Shown here piece after piece: positions 13,193-25,208 of a DNA stretch of 64,000 nt. The notes below the pieces were generated by a model. The model did not search any database and was not told where the DNA came from. It saw nothing but the letters and a program-made list of their open reading frames with translations. Where the stretch lies: positions 434,001-498,000 of the forward strand of contig PTFA01000364.1 in assembly GCA_003342895.1 (NCBI GenBank), in the 5' to 3' direction. The DNA comes from Casuarius casuarius. Taxonomy: Eukaryota > Chordata > Aves > Casuariiformes > Casuariidae. Both the position numbers and the translations under genes were made by a program. The first letter of the stretch is position 1. Every line of letters begins with the position of its first letter.

Positions 13193-13208
13193 AAAAAAAA
13201 AAAAAAAA
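13193..13208 (+). repeat. A16 homopolymer
   Basis: Sixteen consecutive A residues; no target-site duplication or retroposed body is recognisable to its left. Confidence 0.9.
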
Positions 13209-13451
13209 GTAAAACTCATTTTCTTCCAATCTACAGATGGTACACCAGCCTAGGGGTCCACGTTTATATACAGTGACTAAGCATAACCAGTTCAATAGAC
13301 TAAAGATTTTTCGTCCTTTATTTAAAATACTAGTTTTAAATGCAAAGTATGTTTATAAAAACATTTTTCTTTAAGCCTCCAGCACAATTAATGTAGCCTA
13401 ATTTAACTAATAACAAATTTGTATAGTTTTAAGCGAGCTCCAGACTTCACT

Positions 13452-13470
13452 CCACATCCAGTGGATGTGG
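13452..13470. repeat. Perfect 9 bp palindrome with 1 bp centre
   Basis: CCACATCCA, one G, then its exact reverse complement TGGATGTGG. It lies in AT-rich DNA and could form a short cruciform or bind a dimeric factor; no function is shown. Confidence 0.85.
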
Positions 13471-16400
13471 ATTATGATATATAATCATGAGTTAAATATT
13501 ACACCAGCAACTAAATAATTTATGAGTTTTTAACATAATGAAAAATCACATGGTAGTTAAAAATCTCAATCAATGGACCATTCATTATATGATTAGGAGT
13601 AGTATAACCCATAAATATTCCCCTCTCCTGCAGCAAAAAAATAAATCAAAGTTTACCTGCCACGGTGAATGCACCTGTTTTTCCCGCAGGATAACAACTA
13701 AATAACGCAAAACAAGAACAAACCTGACCCTTCCCTTTTTGATTATATAAATTATAATAAAATTGGCAATTTAAAACTGCCCACTTCAGAAAAAGAGATT
13801 AAAAAGTCTAAAACAATCTCAGATATAGCAGAATGAAAGTTTTGTTTTCTCTATTTTCTGAAAACGGATGATTCTAGGGTGGACTTAGAGTTCTTCCATC
13901 CTTAAATTTCTCATACAGTTCATAAAGCGTTGGAATTATGTACATTAAAAACAAAAGATAGAGATCTTTAGGTAATCATTTATTTCAAAATTTAAGCAAT
14001 TTGATAAATGTGATACCACAACTCTCTAATTACCAAAGAGGTCTTTTTAAGTTTAGCCAGACCTGAGTTTCTATCAATAGAGACTAAAAATATGGAAGAG
14101 TCTTCCAAGCTTTCTTTAAACAGCACAAACAAGAGGAAAAAGTGTGCAGAAGCTCATTTTTCCTTCTGTATGTGCCACTTTGCCATTGCTTTGTCAAGCT
14201 TTTTGCAGCTTTCACTTGTTTTAACAAAGTTAGAATAAAATTTATCCAAGAAGAATCTAGCACAGTTCTACAAAAGCCTTTAAGTCCACACACCTCACTG
14301 AAATCACCTGAATAATTCATATCTTTCCCTGTAGCTATTGCCAACTGAAAGAAGTTTTCTGCAAGTCTGAGATAACAGAGCACCAGTGTATCCATTTATA
14401 GCACCACCTCTCTGCTTTAGCAACTGCAAGGGATAAGTAGTTTAGGTTTGTTTTTAGAGAGAAGCTCAGAGTGGTCAGAATGAGAAAGATGAGAAATAAA
14501 GCTTGAGGTCTGATGTGAAACAAAAAAAGCAGGGGTTAAGATACATAGATCACAACTTCAGCAAGAAGTGTCTGAGCTTTCACCGAAAATTTCGAGTGAT
14601 TGGGATCTGTTTTGCCAATGTCATACCAATCTGGAAAGAACTGCTGATACATAGTGTCAGCTAATTATCAGTTTCTCTTCCCTTTTGCACTTATTTCCAC
14701 TTCCCTGCCAATGCTGTTGGTGAACAAGAAACAGCAGAAGGGGTGACTTCTTGTAATGCATTACAGACTTCTCCTGTTAACACTGTATTTGCACACAGGG
14801 TCCTTACATAAGGGCATTGCACAGGGAGTTAAGGAGTTGTAGCACACCATGTCTACAACACCAAAGCAGGCATCCTTTCTCTAGCTTCCTCCCTTCCCTT
14901 CCAGCTGCACTGCTCCCATTTGGTGACCACAACGAACCCCATTTTATATGACTGCCATGCAGGCACAGGCAACTAACAGATAACTGATGTGGATCATGAC
15001 TGAACGAGATTCAAACTCGTAGCAAGCAGTATACAAACAGGTAAAGTTCTGTTCAGCAAGATTACACCTGAGAAACAGCACCCAAGTGGAAGATACAGCA
15101 CTACCCAAGGAAGGGCTCCTGAGAGATGGATGCTGCTTCTCACTTTGACGCAGGCTTGGTACACGGCGTGAAATGGGTCGTCTCTCTCTCAACATCATTC
15201 TTTCTCTGCCTGTCTACTGGCAGTTCAAGCACTACCTCTTCAGGCTGTTCTTCACAGCAGAAGTAACTTCAGTTTTTTCTTCAGTCTTTTTCATAGTATA
15301 CTAACACTTTTCATCTGGACCATCAGATAAAGCCAGGTGCTAATCTTGCTGGTACCAGTTTGCAAGACTGAGGACAACTAACTAATCACTCCTATGTCAA
15401 TAGCCCTTCAATGCCTGCCCAGAAGTCCTCCTTGCGCTGCACAAAAAAACCCACATGTCTAAGTGGACAGACAAGTTCTCCTACAGTTAACCATAAAAAA
15501 GTAATCTTGCAGCACAAAGCAAAATCAAAACATGTCTGCCCACAGAAGTCCCATAGATGCATGTGATGGAAGCTGACTTCCAGAAAAGACACGCCAAATA
15601 GACAATCTCAGGTTCAGCTTTAAGATATGGGTACTCGCATCCAACCATGAACCATCAGGGATACCACTGCAGTAACAATAACAGTGATCTCACCAGATTT
15701 CAGCATTCATATGTACTGTTTCATCAGCTAAGGACACTTTAATGAAAGGCAAGCAAAAACAATATAATTTTTCTATATATAAAGCCACTCCCAATTCCAA
15801 TGTTGTGATCTATGGCTTGACAGCATTTCATCTTCTTGTGCAGGTTTTTTCTTTTTAATACAGTAGCACGGTTTTATTTCAAAGAACAGGCTTAAGTAAT
15901 ATTCAGTCATTCATTTTCCTAAATGGTCCTGCATCGTCAGCACCCTGTAATCATTTTAATATATGAATGCAGTAGTTCAAAATAAAAGTCTTAAATTTAT
16001 GTAGTGTTACAGCACTTTTGGCATAAATCTCACATTGCTAGATGTTTTGCATGATAATGCAGCTTGCACAAAACCAGCAGCTCTTGAAAATGCGTTGTAT
16101 TATAGACTAGCCAGCAGAAGATATATGACATTTATAATATTCCTGTCTGCCAACACTGTGCAATTAAATTCAATGTAAATTATCACGATAAAAAATAAAA
16201 TCCAGTTAAGTCCAAACTGCCAGCCAACTAGAGCAAGAGAGTCTCACCTTAAAGTATCTAGCACTTGCAGCTCTCATTATTGTGTCATTATTTCTTGCAT
16301 ATACCTGCCTACCTGTTGTAGTCCCAGTTCCAGAAAGCACACAATTACAACACCTTCATCTTTACATATAGTGTCTACCCCTCAAGGTTGAAAATTAAGA

Positions 16401-17146
16401 CTAGACAACATAAAATCTAAAATTCCCAAGGTGCTGTTTATAAGAATAGCATGACTTTCAATGCTTAGGCCTTCCCATGTGCACTCTTTGAAAAAAAAGG
16501 GAAACACTTGTGCCTAGTAGCCCAGCAGCACCCAGAAAGAACATTCCCAAAAGGGAATTTTATAATTATGGCCATTCGATGGAGAAAGCTCCACTCTCAA
16601 CAACTGAGGCATGGGACAAGGCTTTTATCCAACTCAGGTACTTAAATGCGGAGCAATAAGGGACCCCTCATATGCTCAGAGTACAGATAATGTACAACTT
16701 TCTATGGCCACGCTCCAGCAACACTCCTCGAACAAGCCATCGTGCAGCTACATCACAGCTAAAAGCTGGGACATCATCAGAACCCTCTCAAACCCAACCA
16801 TAAATGCATTTTGTTCTCAAGACAGCACAGTGCTGGAGAAGGTCCTGACTAGTGCGCTGACTGACTCACACAACCAAGTTTAAGACTATTAAACTAGCTA
16901 GGGAAATAACAAGAACAATTTCAACAGGGCCCAAATTTCACATTAACTGTTTTATTGACAGTCAGGATCCTCGCAGAATCAAGCAGCCTACCCATTAAAA
17001 TGAAGCGGATGACAACGAAAGAAGTACAGAATGGGTGTTCCAAGAGCTGTTTTGGTGTCATCTGCTTACCAAAGAAAGTCAGAGTAGGAAGCTTCTTAGT
17101 TGCTTGGTTTCAGAACTCTGTTCAAAGAATCGCTGAAGGTCGTCAT

Positions 17147-17184
17147 GTCCCGTCCCGTCCCGTTCCCCCCCCTCCCCCCCCCCC
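17147..17184 (+). repeat. (GTCCC)3 followed by C-rich tract
   Basis: Three GTCCC units run into CGTT and then a C tract broken by one T. The complementary strand is G-rich and could form a quadruplex; the length may be unreliable in the assembly. Confidence 0.9.
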
Positions 17185-19450
17185 AAAATATATATATCCA
17201 TTGCAAGTTCCAGGTAATATCCATGACTAATGTGAAATGAACTGTCTGCTGCTTCTCGGGTGGTCTTACAAGTCTGTGAAACCTGGATAACAAATAGTTC
17301 ATAATAATTAGTAAATATTTATAAATATAACTAGTAAAAATGTCAAACAGTAACTCCTTAGATAAACATGGAAACCTCACATCCAAAGTGTAATGAGGAC
17401 TGGATTATCATCTTAGTGGTCCAAACTAAGAATACCACCCAACTTTTGAGACTTGTCTGCTTAGAGTTATGAAATTGATATTTAAATTCAATTTGTAAAA
17501 CTGTCAAGTATCCACAATTTTGTTAAAAATTGTTTAAGGAAAAAATGGAAATACAGATTCAAGTTTGTATTTTTAGTTGCAAAAGTTTGAAAATGTTGTT
17601 GTAAACAGTGCTATGGACAGAGTTCCATCATCATCATCGACATCTCATCTGTTCCGTGTCAGAACACAAACTATGTGGAATAACTTTGGAAATAAAAATA
17701 CAAAAGAGGCTACATAGATTTGTCAAATTGTCTTCAAGAGGAAAAAAGTTTTAAATTCAATCCTACAATTACAACTCTAGCTTATAAGTCCATTAACAGT
17801 TTTGCAAATTTTTCTAGTTGAACTGGGCATTAGTTTTTTAAAACAAAACAAAAAAAAGCACTGTAGAAAAAGTCACGATCAAATTCTAGATACACTAAAT
17901 ACAACAGAAATTTTGACTTCAGCATTCATGGATGAAAACTTTAGTATTAAAAAATAGCTTTCAGGTGAGATTCAAGCACCAAACCTTAATAGAACTCAAA
18001 AATGCATGACTCTTGCATTAAATAAAAAAAGAAAATAGTTCCACAGCAATCATATTTTAAAGTTAGAAATTAGAAATAAAAATTTCCATTAACACATGCA
18101 GAAATAAACAGCTTTAAAACAAGGTAGGAGAGCCATGCTTCAACATACGCTCCTTTACCCAACGGATACAGATCCATCATCATACTCTGAGTTGGGTATT
18201 CATAGAGATACACTAAAACTCAAAATAAGAAGGGTACTAAAGTTGCTGAGGGTGACAGGAAACCTAGCAGAGTAAGAAATTTTAGACAGTTATTCACAGA
18301 TATTTTCCTGTGAGAAAAGAATGGTAAGAATGCAGCTTGAACATTAACAAATCCACTACAATATCAGTCTGCCTGATATAGTCAGCAGGTTTGGGCAGGG
18401 GGTTCAGTGGGGCTGGAAATCCAAACTTTAGCTTGTAATCAGAAAAATCCTGCTTTAGAAATTTGAACCAGCAGCTAGAAACATGTAATATAATACAGAG
18501 CTCTCCTAAAAAGGTATCCAGCTAGATGGAGCTTATACTGTATATGTGAGGTCTATGACTGTAGCCAATACCAGGTTTAAAATGTAGCTGAAAAAAAGCC
18601 AATGTCACTGAAACCTTTATTATTCTGTAGGGACCCATTCATAAGTGAGTGACATGGACAAAATCTGAATTTCCTTCCTGTTCTTTCTTTGGAAATGGCA
18701 CTGCAAATTGTGTGTAAAATTCCTCAATTAGAATGTCAACAGAGCAGAAATTAAAGATACGCAGAAAATAAATGAGAACAGAGTTTTAAAAGAAGATCGT
18801 TCAAAATGTGGCCTGGGCAACATCCTAAATGAATTAGTTACTAGTTACTAATATTTTACTATCAAGTAGGAAGAGACACACAGAGAGGTTCTACAGGAGA
18901 CCGATTTCATATCCAGCAAATAGCCAAGAATTTCATGGTTAAATAAGAAAAGAGAAGTACAGTAGAAAGCAGAAGGTCCACAATTAATTACTTCCCTGAT
19001 GCTTTAGCATAGCAAAGACACGCAGGACCTCTTTCATACTGTTCTCCCAACCCACCTATTCACTCCTCAGTAATGTCACTATGTAGTGCTGATTTTGCAG
19101 AGTACCAGTTGTTATTCAAAGAACACTGCTAAATACAGCACACTACACAAGAAGCTGTTAGGAGGTTCAGCCAAGGAGCAGCTCATACATAAGACAGTTT
19201 GGGCTTCTTTGAGAAAACGGTGTTCAATGAATAATAAATAAAGGAGCTGAAAGAACAGACTTGGGGATTATTAGGAAATACTTATCTGGCAGGAGAGAGC
19301 AGGCAAGAGTCAATGAGGCTTGTAAAAGATGAGTCGATAAAACAACATTGTTAACAAAATTATCAACATGTGACAAACCAGGTAACCGTTCCTCATCCCT
19401 AGCAGAAGTTGGGAATCAGTTTTCAGTATCTTGTTTCACATCAGTGCTCT
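17185..19450. other. No gene recognised; AT-rich
   Basis: From about 17.28 to 18.12 kb the sequence is very AT-rich with many A and T runs and no repeat signature. A (CAT)n-like stretch at about 17626-17640 is the only simple repeat. The left boundary of the inserted CR1 block is at 19451. Confidence 0.55.
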
Positions 19451-19673
19451 CAGTCAGTGTGGATTTACAAAGGGGAAATCACACCTGACCAATGTGATAG
19501 CCTTCTGTGACTTCTATGACTGGCTTGGTGGATGAGGGGAGAGCAGTGGATGTTGTTTACGTCGACTTTGGTAAGGCTTTTGATACTGTCTCCCATAACA
19601 TCCTCACGGAAAAACTGGTGAAGTACAGGAGAGGCTAGATAAATCAGCAAGTTCAAAGGTGGATTGAAATATG
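19451..19673 (+). mobile_element. 223 bp internal CR1 block, identical to 21925-22147
   Basis: This block encodes part of the CR1 reverse transcriptase, including the residues GFTKGKSHLTNV in one frame and the DFGKAFDTVSHNIL motif after a frame break. All 223 bases match 21925-22147 exactly, offset 2474 bp, same strand. CR1 similarity stops sharply at both ends: the left flank and the right flank (from 19674) are not CR1. A normal CR1 insertion would be 5'-truncated but would run to the element's 3' end, so this internal fragment is better explained by a DNA-level copy of the downstream element, by gene conversion of an older fragment, or by an assembly artefact. Confidence 0.93.
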
Positions 19674-21399
19674 TTTACAATGATCTCCTCATCACCTTTA
19701 GGCCAAGAAACACAAGGTAAAAGCTAGCTTTCAGCATTGTTTACTGAGAATATTAGCCATGCTGGATGCAGCTTGCAACCACTGGCATTCAATGCCAGTT
19801 GGAGGAGGGCCAGACATTCTCTCCTGCATGGAACTTATCACAATCACATGGCCAACAAGTCACAGACTCCTCAAGAAAACAGATCTTTCTTGACTAGTAT
19901 AAGTCAGTAAGAAACAGATGGGTTCATTCATGATGCTGACAAAGCCACAGTTATTTACAAAAAGTTGCCTTTCCCTTTTCTCAAAATGTTCTGAGTATCA
20001 CTCAGATAGTGGGAGATAGCACCTGCAGCCCCTAGGCGTTCCAAGAAACTCATAAGTATTTCCATCTAGTATCTCTTTGACTTAAAGGATTAAAGGTAAG
20101 CATCAGAAGTGTTCACTTGAAGAGAGTTCTCCATTCTGCCTTTATATCAGCAAAGGCTGAGTAGTGCAGGACATCCTTCCTGAAGTATTAAAACATAGAA
20201 AGGACACATACAGTCCTCATCAATGGGAAATTCCAAGAGTTGGGAAGCAGAGGAACACTCTCCAAGCTTCACGCAATGGAGTCCTACTGTATTCAGCAAA
20301 TGTTCTTCTGCCTAGGAGCCGGTTCCTGCTCTCACTCTAAGCTACCAAAGCAACTCAGAATTCAGTGAAGCTGTATTTGACACCATCGCTTCCTCCCCTT
20401 CGGTATCCCATCTTGCTGACCGCTACTAGACAGGATGAGACATGTGGATGTGCTCCAGTTCTGCTGACAAACAACTCGCACTCAGCAGGGGACATGCCTT
20501 TATGCCAACACCAGGTAATACATCCACAGACTTCACCACCAATGACCAATAACTGTTACCAATTCAGTTTACAAAACCGGTAGAGAAGGTGACATCATAC
20601 TGCCTTCACTTTATTAACATCTTTGGAAAGATGATCAAAAGAGATAATTGCCACGCTTCTTGCGCAGCATCTCTGCCAAACCCCCAAAGGTTCAAATCTC
20701 TCCATGCTAAGTGCTCAGTTCTGTTCTATACCTTCACAAAGATACAGGGAGCGATGGATCTTGGTCTCACTGCATGGTTCAAAGCAAAAGGCAGCAATAT
20801 CTTAGCTAACTATGAAGCAGCAAAGAGAAACTAGTACTTACAAGAGCAGCAGTGGCAGAATACAAAGCAGAACAAGAAAATGGTGATATTGAGAAGCTTC
20901 TGAATAACTGCCTGTCCACAGCTGAAAAGCAGCAATTGTCCAGCAATGAAACCACCACAGAAGTAAAGATTCAACAGTCAGAGAAATTCCGTTTGTCCTA
21001 ACTCTAAACAGGACATCCCCTTCCCAAATACTGCTTTAGTCACATCATGTCAAGTATTCACTACGCACCCCTCCCCCAGTTTGTCCACCACACTGTGCTA
21101 GCCCTAGAGACAGACAGACAAATTGGATGTTCACATGACATGATCTGTTCAACTGATAAGTAACACAGGTCTCATAATGCCTCACTTCGATATTGCTTTG
21201 TCTTTGTTGGATTGTGTACACCTCAATCTTGCTCTTCCTTTTTTGTTTATACTAGTGCTTGCATTGCATTGCTGGCTTTGTACTCAGAGTGTCTTGATTT
21301 TCAAGGCACTAAAACAGGCTAGGCCCTTGCTTTGTTAGAGGACACTTCAACAAGAATACATGGGAACAATCAGTGCCAATAAGATTATGTCAGTAAGAC
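19674..21399. other. No gene recognised
   Basis: Contains a 19 bp palindrome at 19781-19799. The overlapping plus and minus frames at about 20355-20583 show no family motif. Confidence 0.55.
19781..19799. repeat. Perfect 9 bp palindrome with 1 bp centre
   Basis: ACTGGCATT, one C, then AATGCCAGT, its exact reverse complement. It has the same 9-1-9 geometry as the palindrome at 13452 but an unrelated sequence. It lies 108 bp right of the inserted CR1 block. Confidence 0.85.
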
Positions 21400-23160
21400 T
21401 ATGACAGTCAATACCAATAAGGTGTATCAGCAGCAAAAGACAACTAGGGAAAATGTTGGCTCACTGCTGAAGGCAGAAGAGTACCTGGTGACAAAGAATA
21501 CAGAAAAAGCTGAGGTACACAATGTTTTCTTCACCTCAGTCTTAACTGGTAAAATTGGACTTCAGGAATCCCAGGTGGCTGTGAAAGGGGACTGACTGTG
21601 TGAGACTTTCCCCTGGGAAACTCCGGAGCAAGGATACTTGCCCTCAGTGGAAGAGGATCAGGTTAGGGAATATTAAAACAAATTGGTCATACACAAGTCC
21701 ATGGGATGCATCCAGCAGTGCTGAGGGAACTGGCCAATGCCATTGCAAGGTCACTCTCAATGAGTTGCTTGAGAACTAGAAGAAAGCAAATGTCACCCCT
21801 ATCATCAAGATGGGCAAGAAAGAAGATCCAGGGAACCAGTCAGCCTCAACTGTGGGAATATGATGGAGGAAACCCTCCTGGAAACCATTTCCAAACACAT
21901 TAAGGATAACAATGTGACTGAGAGCAGTCAGTGTGGATTTACAAAGGGGAAATCACACCTGACCAATGTGATAGCCTTCTGTGACTTCTATGACTGGCTT
22001 GGTGGATGAGGGGAGAGCAGTGGATGTTGTTTACGTCGACTTTGGTAAGGCTTTTGATACTGTCTCCCATAACATCCTCACGGAAAAACTGGTGAAGTAC
22101 AGGAGAGGCTAGATAAATCAGCAAGTTCAAAGGTGGATTGAAATATGGCTGAATTGCTGAGCTCAAAGAGTTGGGATCAGCAGCCTGAAGTCCAGCAGAA
22201 GGCCAGTCACTAATGGAGTACCCCAGGGTCAATACTGGGTCCAATACTGTTAAACATCTTCATTAGTGACATTGACAGTGGGACAGAATACACCCTCAGC
22301 AAGTCTGCAGATGATACAAAACTGGGAGGAGTGCTAAAACACCAGAGGGTTGTGCTGCTATTCAGAGGGACTTTGACCGGCTGGAGAAATGGGTCAATAA
22401 GAATCTTATGAAGTTCAAAGGGAAATATAAGTCCTGCACCTGGAGAGGAATAACCCCATGCTCCAGGACAGGCTGAGGCCAGACTGACTGGAAAGCAGCT
22501 TTGCAGAAAAGGACCTGGTAGTCCTGGAGGACAAGTTGAACATGAACCAGCAATGCGCCCTTGTGGCAAAGCTGGTCAACAGTACCCTGGGCTGCTTTAG
22601 GGAGAGTGTTGCCAGCAGGTCAAAGAAAGTGATCCTTCCCCTCTACTCAGCACTGGTGAGGCCACATCTGGAGTGCTGTGTCCAATTTGGGGCTCCCTGT
22701 GTAAGAAAGATATGGACATACTGGAGTGAGTCCAGCAAAGGGCCACGAAGATGATTAAAGGATTGTAATATCTGACATACGAGGAGAGGCTGAGAGAGCT
22801 GGGATTGTTTAGTCTGAAGAAGAGAAGGCTCAGGGAAGATCTTATTAAAATGTATAAATACCTGATTGGGGGGTGTGGAGGGGGTGTAAAGAAGATGGAA
22901 CCCCACATTCTTCTCAGTGGTGCCCAGTGAAAGGACAAGAGAAAAATGGACATAAATTGAAATACATGGAATTCTTTTGAAATATGAGAAAAAACTGTTT
23001 TTACTTTAAGGGTGATCAAACACTGGAACTGGTTGCCCAGAGAAGTTGTGGATTCTCCATCCCTAGAGATATTCACAAACCAAGTGGACAAGGTCATGAG
23101 CAACCTACTCTAGCTGACCTTGCTTTGAGCAGGTGGTTGAACTAGGCAGCTACAGCATGA
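21400..23160 (+). mobile_element. CR1 LINE, ORF2 reverse-transcriptase remnant to near 3' end
   Basis: A 5'-truncated CR1 copied from the sense strand. Translation across frames gives the successive landmarks of CR1 ORF2: TRENVGSLLKAEEYLVTKN (from about 21443), a 'HKSMGCIQQC'-type region near 21690, the fingers block GFTKGKSHLTNV, the DFGKAFDTVSHNIL motif near 22038, and the palm active site at 22304-22315. That site reads S-A-D-D, where CR1 normally has F-A-D-D. The C-terminal part follows: RATKMIKGL near 22750, [20 protein letters not shown] near 22780-22840, and HWNWLPREVVDSPSLEIF at about 23010-23065. Many stops and frameshifts break it, so it encodes no active protein. The final 'ggttgaactagg' signature is present near 23130, but the terminal octamer repeats are eroded. 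It is the apparent donor of the block at 19451. Confidence 0.95.
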
Positions 23161-23670
23161 CTGTAGAATATACTTTGCCGCAGATTATTAAAAGCAATAC
23201 TAAGGTGCTTGTGTATCAAGTTTAGAGATAACTAATTCAATGCAATTGCTACCACACATGAGGAAAAACCTAACAGCTCACTCAACGTCTCTTCTACACA
23301 CAAATAATTCAGTATGAATTGTGTAGATATGATGAACAAGACAGCAATACAGGACCAAGGTACAAATATGTTAAAACTCCAAGCTTATCCTGGGGTCAAA
23401 ATTAAGATGCAGTGCCAAGATAGCAGAAGGGCCCAGGACTGGAATAGCAGAGGAGACTGTAAGGAAAGGGCAGTGACACTGCCTGAGTAGAGGGAAGCCA
23501 AGATGAGTGCCACAGGGACAAGGTAGAAATGAAGATAGTGGACAGGAAGAACTTCACAAAAGCAACTGATTCAGAACACACACATTTACACAAACCTAAA
23601 AATCTACTGAAAAAAAAATATATGTACAGACAGAAGATTAAGAATATTAAAATGGGCAGTGGTTTCACAC

Positions 23671-23690
23671 TTTTTTTTTTTTTTTTTTTT
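23671..23690 (+). repeat. T20 homopolymer
   Basis: Twenty consecutive T residues followed by AAAGG. No antisense retroposon body is recognisable next to it. Confidence 0.9.
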
Positions 23691-24493
23691 AAAGGATCAG
23701 GCATCTAGTATCTGATACAACTGTGACAGTCAAGTGAGTGACATGGCACTAAAAGTGCCAAAAGTAATAAATAACCTGTATCCAAGGTTAAATCAGGTAT
23801 CAATAAGGCCAACTACAGTACAGTGGCATTTGAAAAAAAGAACACAGGACAATAAAACCATAACCACTTGCTGCCAGCAAGCCTGCAAATCTCAGCATTC
23901 ACATTTCTGGGACCTGTGTGTGCCTCTTACCAAGAAACTGAGCCTTTCAGCATTCAAACGGATTTGGTGCTTTGGCTGCAGATCACCCAGCAATAATACA
24001 CATGCAAGGCACATGAACGACATTTCCCTTACCACAGAAAGAGCTGTGGCACTAATGGGAAATGTGGTATTTGGAGCAAATGATGAAATTCCAACAGCTG
24101 CAGCAGATTGGGAGGGGGCAGGGAAAGCACATGAGAGAGAGACAGGCAGCAGGAGGGAGAGCAGAGACCAGAGCCAACCTAACAGCTGGATCAAAACAGC
24201 TTAAGGAGAGATATCTTCAGCGTTCCCACACCCTTTCCCCCTCTCTTACATTTTACCAGTTGCAGCCAGAAAAGTAGTAGTACGTAAACAGAATGACCTA
24301 GAATTCTCATCAACAGTGTTATGCCATCATTCATCAAACCATGAATCTTCTCTATGAGCACTTAAACACTGATGAGCAGTAGAGAAAAGCCCTTTACAGA
24401 CAAATAAATGCAAAGACGATCAGTAATACAGCCAAGCATCAATCACTATGTCCTGCACAGAGAAGTTTTGCAGCCACCCAGTACTTCTATTAA

Positions 24494-24514
24494 TTTTTTT
24501 TTTTTTTTTTTTTT
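24494..24514 (+). repeat. T21 homopolymer
   Basis: Twenty-one consecutive T residues; again without a recognisable source element. Confidence 0.9.
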
Positions 24515-24837
24515 AAGTAATACAAAAGCAGAAATGAGAAAAAAACATTTAAAACTCCATCTGCTTTGTATGGAGTTGGGTCAAAGGCTGGGGTCTGCTA
24601 ACTCACTTTCCTGCAGGTGGTGACTGTTAGGTTAGGTGATAAATAGCTCATCTCCACACACACAAAGAAGCACAGAGGAACACTGGCAGGTGGGAACCAG
24701 GGGTAAAACCCATCAATCAGTCAACAGCAGCAGCTCTCCTGGTCACCCGAGACACCCACAGGGTTACTGCCTAGGGCCATGGGATACATTACGGGATGCA
24801 GGGCAAGAGCATTTCAGGACTGCACCAGACTTCTTAT

Positions 24838-25079
24838 GGGAGGCTTAGGGGAGGAACCAGAGGTGGGAAAAGGGAGGGATCGAGGTGGTTTGGGGAGGAA
24901 CAAATGCGGGAAAATAGAGGCGTAACTGCACAAAAGGGGCCAGTCGCATGTAAACAGGTTGCTGGTCAGTGAGCTTGTCTGACCATGCCCTGGGCCTGAC
25001 CAGTGCAGTCTGTCCTGCCTTCTCATTAAACTGAGTGAAGACCACAGGTCACAAGGCCCATGTTTCTGTGGTGCCAGCA
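24838..25079 (+). mobile_element. LTR-like segment (possible solo LTR)
   Basis: This G-rich then pyrimidine-rich segment starts with TG (24838), ends at GCCAGCA (25079), and contains ATTAAA at 25025-25030 with a GT/T-rich stretch (TGTTTCTGTGGTG) about 35 bp later, the usual layout of an LTR polyadenylation site. The higher GC content sets it off from its surroundings. No internal retroviral sequence and no target-site duplication were seen, and the second LTR is absent. The two ends are chosen from the TG...CA convention and are uncertain. Confidence 0.35.
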
Positions 25080-25175
25080 ACTGGAGTGAATGAGGGTATG
25101 TGTGTCAGTCAGATCACTAAGAAATAGCAAGCTGGACTTGGGAGTGATGGCCAGGGAAGAGTTTCTGGACACCAC

Positions 25176-25208
25176 TTTTTTTTTTTTTGGGGGGGGGGNG
25201 GGGGGGGG
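25176..25208 (+). repeat. T13 followed by G10-N-G9
   Basis: A homopolymer switch from T to G, with an ambiguous base at 25199 inside the G tract. Such tracts are error-prone, so the true length is uncertain. Confidence 0.9.

Larger units (their letters stand above)
6986..17146. other. Ten kilobases with no gene recognised
   Basis: No CR1 signature, retroviral motif or plausible exon was seen on either strand. The part from about 12.6 to 14.1 kb is markedly AT-rich. Small local structures are a 50 bp-spaced duplication at 9602-9676, a T12-like tract near 12666, an A16 tract at 13193-13208 and a perfect palindrome at 13452-13470. Open frames of up to 103 codons occur on both strands and look like chance. 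Confidence 0.55.
23161..24837. other. No gene recognised; two poly-T tracts
   Basis: The 156-codon plus frame at 23734-24204 overlaps a 100-codon minus frame and shows no domain. A T20 tract is at 23671-23690 and a T21 tract at 24494-24514. Confidence 0.5.

Noticed and set aside
21939..22244. Minus-strand frame sharing its C-terminal 60-odd residues with the frame at 19465-19656
   Set aside because: The shared protein is only the antisense of the duplicated CR1 block, not a gene family.
22597..23103. 168-codon minus-strand open frame
   Set aside because: It is antisense to the CR1 reverse-transcriptase remnant.
23734..24204. 156-codon plus-strand open frame
   Set aside because: Opposed by a 100-codon minus-strand frame over the same bases; no domain recognised; no promoter or splice context.
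23671..24514. Poly-T tracts as possible tails of antisense processed pseudogenes
   Set aside because: No gene-like sequence precedes the tails and no target-site duplications were seen.
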